Origin: Maribacter dokdonensis DSW-8
GTDB taxonomy: Bacteria > Bacteroidota > Bacteroidia > Flavobacteriales > Flavobacteriaceae
Length of the DNA: 64,000 nucleotides
Assembly (NCBI RefSeq): GCF_001447995.1
Contig: NZ_LDPE01000007.1
Location: 62,001 to 126,000, forward strand
Reading direction: 5' to 3'
Below the pieces are notes generated by a model. It searched no databases. It was not told the origin of the DNA and saw nothing but the letters and a program-made list of their open reading frames with translations. Position 1 is the first letter of the stretch. Every line of letters starts with the position of its first letter. Of this stretch, positions 62,116-64,000 are shown in pieces. Position numbers and translations under genes: made by a program.

Positions 62116-63834
62116 TTAGCTAATATTTTTAGATTTTCCGCGTAATAATGCCGCATAGGCAGTAACAAAGTAAACTACCGTGCATATAAACGCATAATAG
62201 TAAAAGGTTTCTCTATTTTCAATGTAAATATTTTCGCTTGCACTGCTAAACAATACAATGCCCGCCAAAATTAAGGTTATGATCAAAGCAATGAGCGATA
62301 CTATCTTTAAAATTTTTGTGAGTAGCGTGGTGTCCTTCACTGGTTTAGTTTCGGTTAAACTTTTTTCTTCTTGGTAGGAAATGATTTTTTCATTTCTTAA
62401 CCTCTCTTTTTCTTTTTCTTCCGGATATTTGTTTTTAGCACCAAATTTACCGGCAAGAACGGTGTAAATGATTATGGTGAAAATCCATGTAGGTATAAAT
62501 AAATAGAAGAAAGACATTACGTTTAAGGCATTTAAACCAAACCCAAAAACTAATCCTAATCCCCATGAAGCAATGGCAGGTGTGCTAAAGGTTAGATTAC
62601 GGTAGGCCGACCAATAACGGGTGTACCCTATTCTTGGGAAAATTTGGTGTTCGGCAAATACTATTGCGCCTACAGGTACAACCAATAGACCGGCATAGGT
62701 AAGTAAGGGCAGAATTTGAGAAAACACAAAAGGAAAACAAGCAATGGCAATGGTAATAAGACCAACGATAATGGTTGTTTTTTTACGAGAGTGTCTGTGG
62801 AATATGGCTTGTGCAGCCAACCCTGCCCTATATAAGTTAGTTATTGCAGTGGTCCATCCGGCAACGATAACAATGACAAATCCGGACCATCCCAAAGCAT
62901 AGAAGGCTACATCTCCTGGATCTAATTCAACGATAGTTTTACCTATGATCACAGCTGCACCGGCACCCATAATACCAGCTGCGATCCATGCAACGAAATG
63001 ACCGAACATCATACCCGTACTGGTTGCTAGCCCGTATGATTTCTTTTTGGCAAATCGTAACAACGCCATATCAATTAAACCAAAGTGGGTAATGGTATTG
63101 GCGGCCCATGCAAAGCCAATAACTTCCAATAATCCAATGCCAGGTTCCCCAGCACTGTTGATTCCGGTCCATATGGATTTATCGCCCAATGAAATCAATT
63201 CATTCCATCCGCTGGGTAAGGTAGTTCCTAAAACATCAAGGGATAATGCAGGTAATAAAACCATAGCACCGCTGGTAAACATTACAAATAACCATGGCGC
63301 ACATATTCCAGAAAATTCGGATACTGCGTTAAAACCATATAAAGCAATGGATACAACCACCAGACCAACACAAAAAACAATGACCACAAACCACATATTG
63401 GTAGGGTACCAATTAAGTTGTGCCGGAATGTCAAAAGCAAAACGTACCGCAGTGGCAGATACGGTAATCATTGCTGCGGATATAACGGAGAAAATAATGA
63501 CATTGGCCCAATTGTAAAGCTTGGTCATAGAATCCCCCGCAATCTTATTCAGGTAGGTATACAAGCTTAATCTTGTGTCTACGGCGATAGGAGAGGTAAT
63601 GAACGTCCAGCTTAAGACCGCTAATATATTACCGATCAGAAGCCCTAAAATAATATCCATTGTTTTTGCTCCAAGGGCTACGAAAGTAGCTCCAATAACA
63701 AATTCAGTTGCTGCTACGTGCTCGGCGGCATATAGACCGGCAAAATGAGTCCAATCGTGTAATTTATGTTTTGCAACGGGTAATTGCTCTTCGTTTAATT
63801 TTTTTAATGCGGAATAATCTTGAGTAGTTGGCAT
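62116..63834 (-). CDS. Purine-cytosine permease-like (NCS1-type) transporter
   Basis: The 572-residue membrane protein has about 12 core transmembrane segments with NCS1/CodB-like features: ATEFVIGATFVALGA, GLLIGNILAVLSWTFITSPIAVDTRLSLYTYL and GWSGFVIVIVAGWTTAITNLYRAG. After the core (about residue 470) comes a charged linker (KYPEEKEKERLRNEK) and two more hydrophobic helices, longer than classical NCS1 proteins. Annotated members carry nucleobases, but the tight operon with a mannitol-type dehydrogenase suggests a polyol or related sugar as cargo. Its ATG follows a TGTAATACA palindrome by 22 bp. Confidence 0.8.
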   Translation of the reverse strand: MPTTQDYSALKKLNEEQLPVAKHKLHDWTHFAGLYAAEHVAATEFVIGATFVALGAKTMDIILGLLIGNILAVLSWTFITSPIAVDTRLSLYTYLNKIAGDSMTKLYNWANVIIFSVISAAMITVSATAVRFAFDIPAQLNWYPTNMWFVVIVFCVGLVVVSIALYGFNAVSEFSGICAPWLFVMFTSGAMVLLPALSLDVLGTTLPSGWNELISLGDKSIWTGINSAGEPGIGLLEVIGFAWAANTITHFGLIDMALLRFAKKKSYGLATSTGMMFGHFVAWIAAGIMGAGAAVIIGKTIVELDPGDVAFYALGWSGFVIVIVAGWTTAITNLYRAGLAAQAIFHRHSRKKTTIIVGLITIAIACFPFVFSQILPLLTYAGLLVVPVGAIVFAEHQIFPRIGYTRYWSAYRNLTFSTPAIASWGLGLVFGFGLNALNVMSFFYLFIPTWIFTIIIYTVLAGKFGAKNKYPEEKEKERLRNEKIISYQEEKSLTETKPVKDTTLLTKILKIVSLIALIITLILAGIVLFSSASENIYIENRETFYYYAFICTVVYFVTAYAALLRGKSKNIS

Positions 63835-63855
63835 TAGCTGAGTTGGTAGTTAAGT

Positions 63856-63866
63856 TTGTAATACAA
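63856..63866. promoter_or_regulatory. Palindromic operator candidate TTGTAATACAA, proximal
   Basis: A perfect 11-bp palindrome with an odd centre lies 22 bp before the permease ATG. The same 9-bp core TGTAATACA recurs at 63970-63978. Spaced copies of a palindrome upstream of a catabolic operon suit a GntR-like or similar repressor, which is not encoded nearby. Confidence 0.4.
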
Positions 63867-63962
63867 TTTATGTAGCATACTGTTCCAAGACTTCGTATGC
63901 TTACATCTGTTTGAACAGGGGTGCAATGTATTTAAATTATATACAAACCCCCATATTTTTTA

Positions 63963-63987
63963 ACAGTTTTGTAATACAGTTTTGTAA
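63963..63987. repeat. Tandem 12-bp direct repeats with a second TGTAATACA core
   Basis: ACAGTTTTGTAA occurs at 63963-63974 and again at 63976-63987, a 13-bp period. The junction forms TGTAATACA at 63970-63978. The sequence continues to the window edge, so further copies may lie beyond it. Confidence 0.45.
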
Positions 63988-64000
63988 CAAATAGGTGCAA

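Noticed and set aside
63047..63517. A 156-codon open frame antisense to the permease gene
   Set aside because: Complement of transmembrane helices; no independent evidence for coding.
1..64000. CRISPR arrays, insertion sequences, prophage, rRNA or tRNA genes
   Set aside because: I saw no regularly spaced repeats of CRISPR type, no transposase or integrase motifs, and no rRNA-like or cloverleaf tRNA sequence by eye. A covariance-model scan would be needed to exclude a small RNA gene.

Overview
The window is AT-rich chromosomal DNA from a member of the Bacteroidota, most likely a marine flavobacterium (family Flavobacteriaceae). The grounds are: TonB-dependent receptors with an N-terminal carboxypeptidase-like domain; many 'MKK...' signal peptides and lipoboxes; E1-alpha/E1-beta fused in one chain; several TAnnTTTG-type (-7) promoter motifs, some with an upstream TTG; and almost no Shine-Dalgarno sequences. 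I saw no rRNA, tRNA, CRISPR array, transposase, integrase or phage gene. The genus cannot be fixed from the sequence alone.

Layout. 1-876: end of a 5-oxoprolinase locus (pxpB tail, pxpC). 1269-8888: branched-chain amino acid operon ilvD-ilvB-(O-methyltransferase)-ilvN-ilvC-ilvA, followed by gapN (8981-10567). 10604-13506: reverse-strand TPR-like protein and TonB-dependent receptor. 13758-16416: MFS exporter and serine hydrolase. 16490-21723: reverse-strand leucine operon leuC-leuD-leuA-[four-helix-bundle gene]-leuB. 22192-27329: sugar-acid operon (MFS importer, galactonate dehydratase-like enzyme, KDG-type kinase, KDPG-type aldolase, lipoprotein lactonase). 27332-37342: recG, M1 aminopeptidase, patatin, small membrane proteins, OmpA-like protein, membrane-anchored glutamate-synthase-like flavoprotein, M20 amidohydrolase. 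37541-44436: uvrD/pcrA helicase, YciO-like protein, OmpA lipoprotein, glycosyltransferase, HsdR_N-like nuclease, holA, DoxX. 44730-56565: M16 peptidase, fused 2-oxoacid dehydrogenase E1, catalytically dead M1-like domain joined to an outer-membrane barrel, LOG protein, uvrA. 56681-60634: stress cluster (UspA, receiver-CRP fusion regulator, PAS histidine kinase, TerB-like protein). 60637-63834: mannitol-type dehydrogenase with an NCS1-type permease.

How the genes work together. The two amino-acid operons give the complete isoleucine/valine/leucine route: IlvA makes 2-oxobutyrate, IlvBN, IlvC and IlvD make the 2-oxoacids, and LeuA, LeuCD and LeuB extend to leucine. The fused E1 at 47580-49991 may run the reverse, oxidising branched-chain 2-oxoacids for fatty-acid primers. 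The sugar-acid operon is a compact De Ley-Doudoroff/Entner-Doudoroff branch ending in pyruvate and glyceraldehyde-3-phosphate; gapN can oxidise the latter while making NADPH. The mannitol module would feed fructose into the same central metabolism. This fits a life on algal carbohydrates, but that is inference.

The strongest unexplained signals are: (i) a 23S-rRNA-intervening-sequence-type four-helix-bundle gene inside the leucine operon, bordered on both sides by repeats with CG every 7 bp; (ii) nested inverted repeats between ilvC and ilvA; (iii) a hairpin at the leuA start; (iv) a pseudo-M1 peptidase/outer-membrane barrel fusion; (v) an apparent Asp/Asn exchange at the metal site of the fused E1; (vi) TGTAATACA palindromes upstream of the permease-mannitol dehydrogenase pair.
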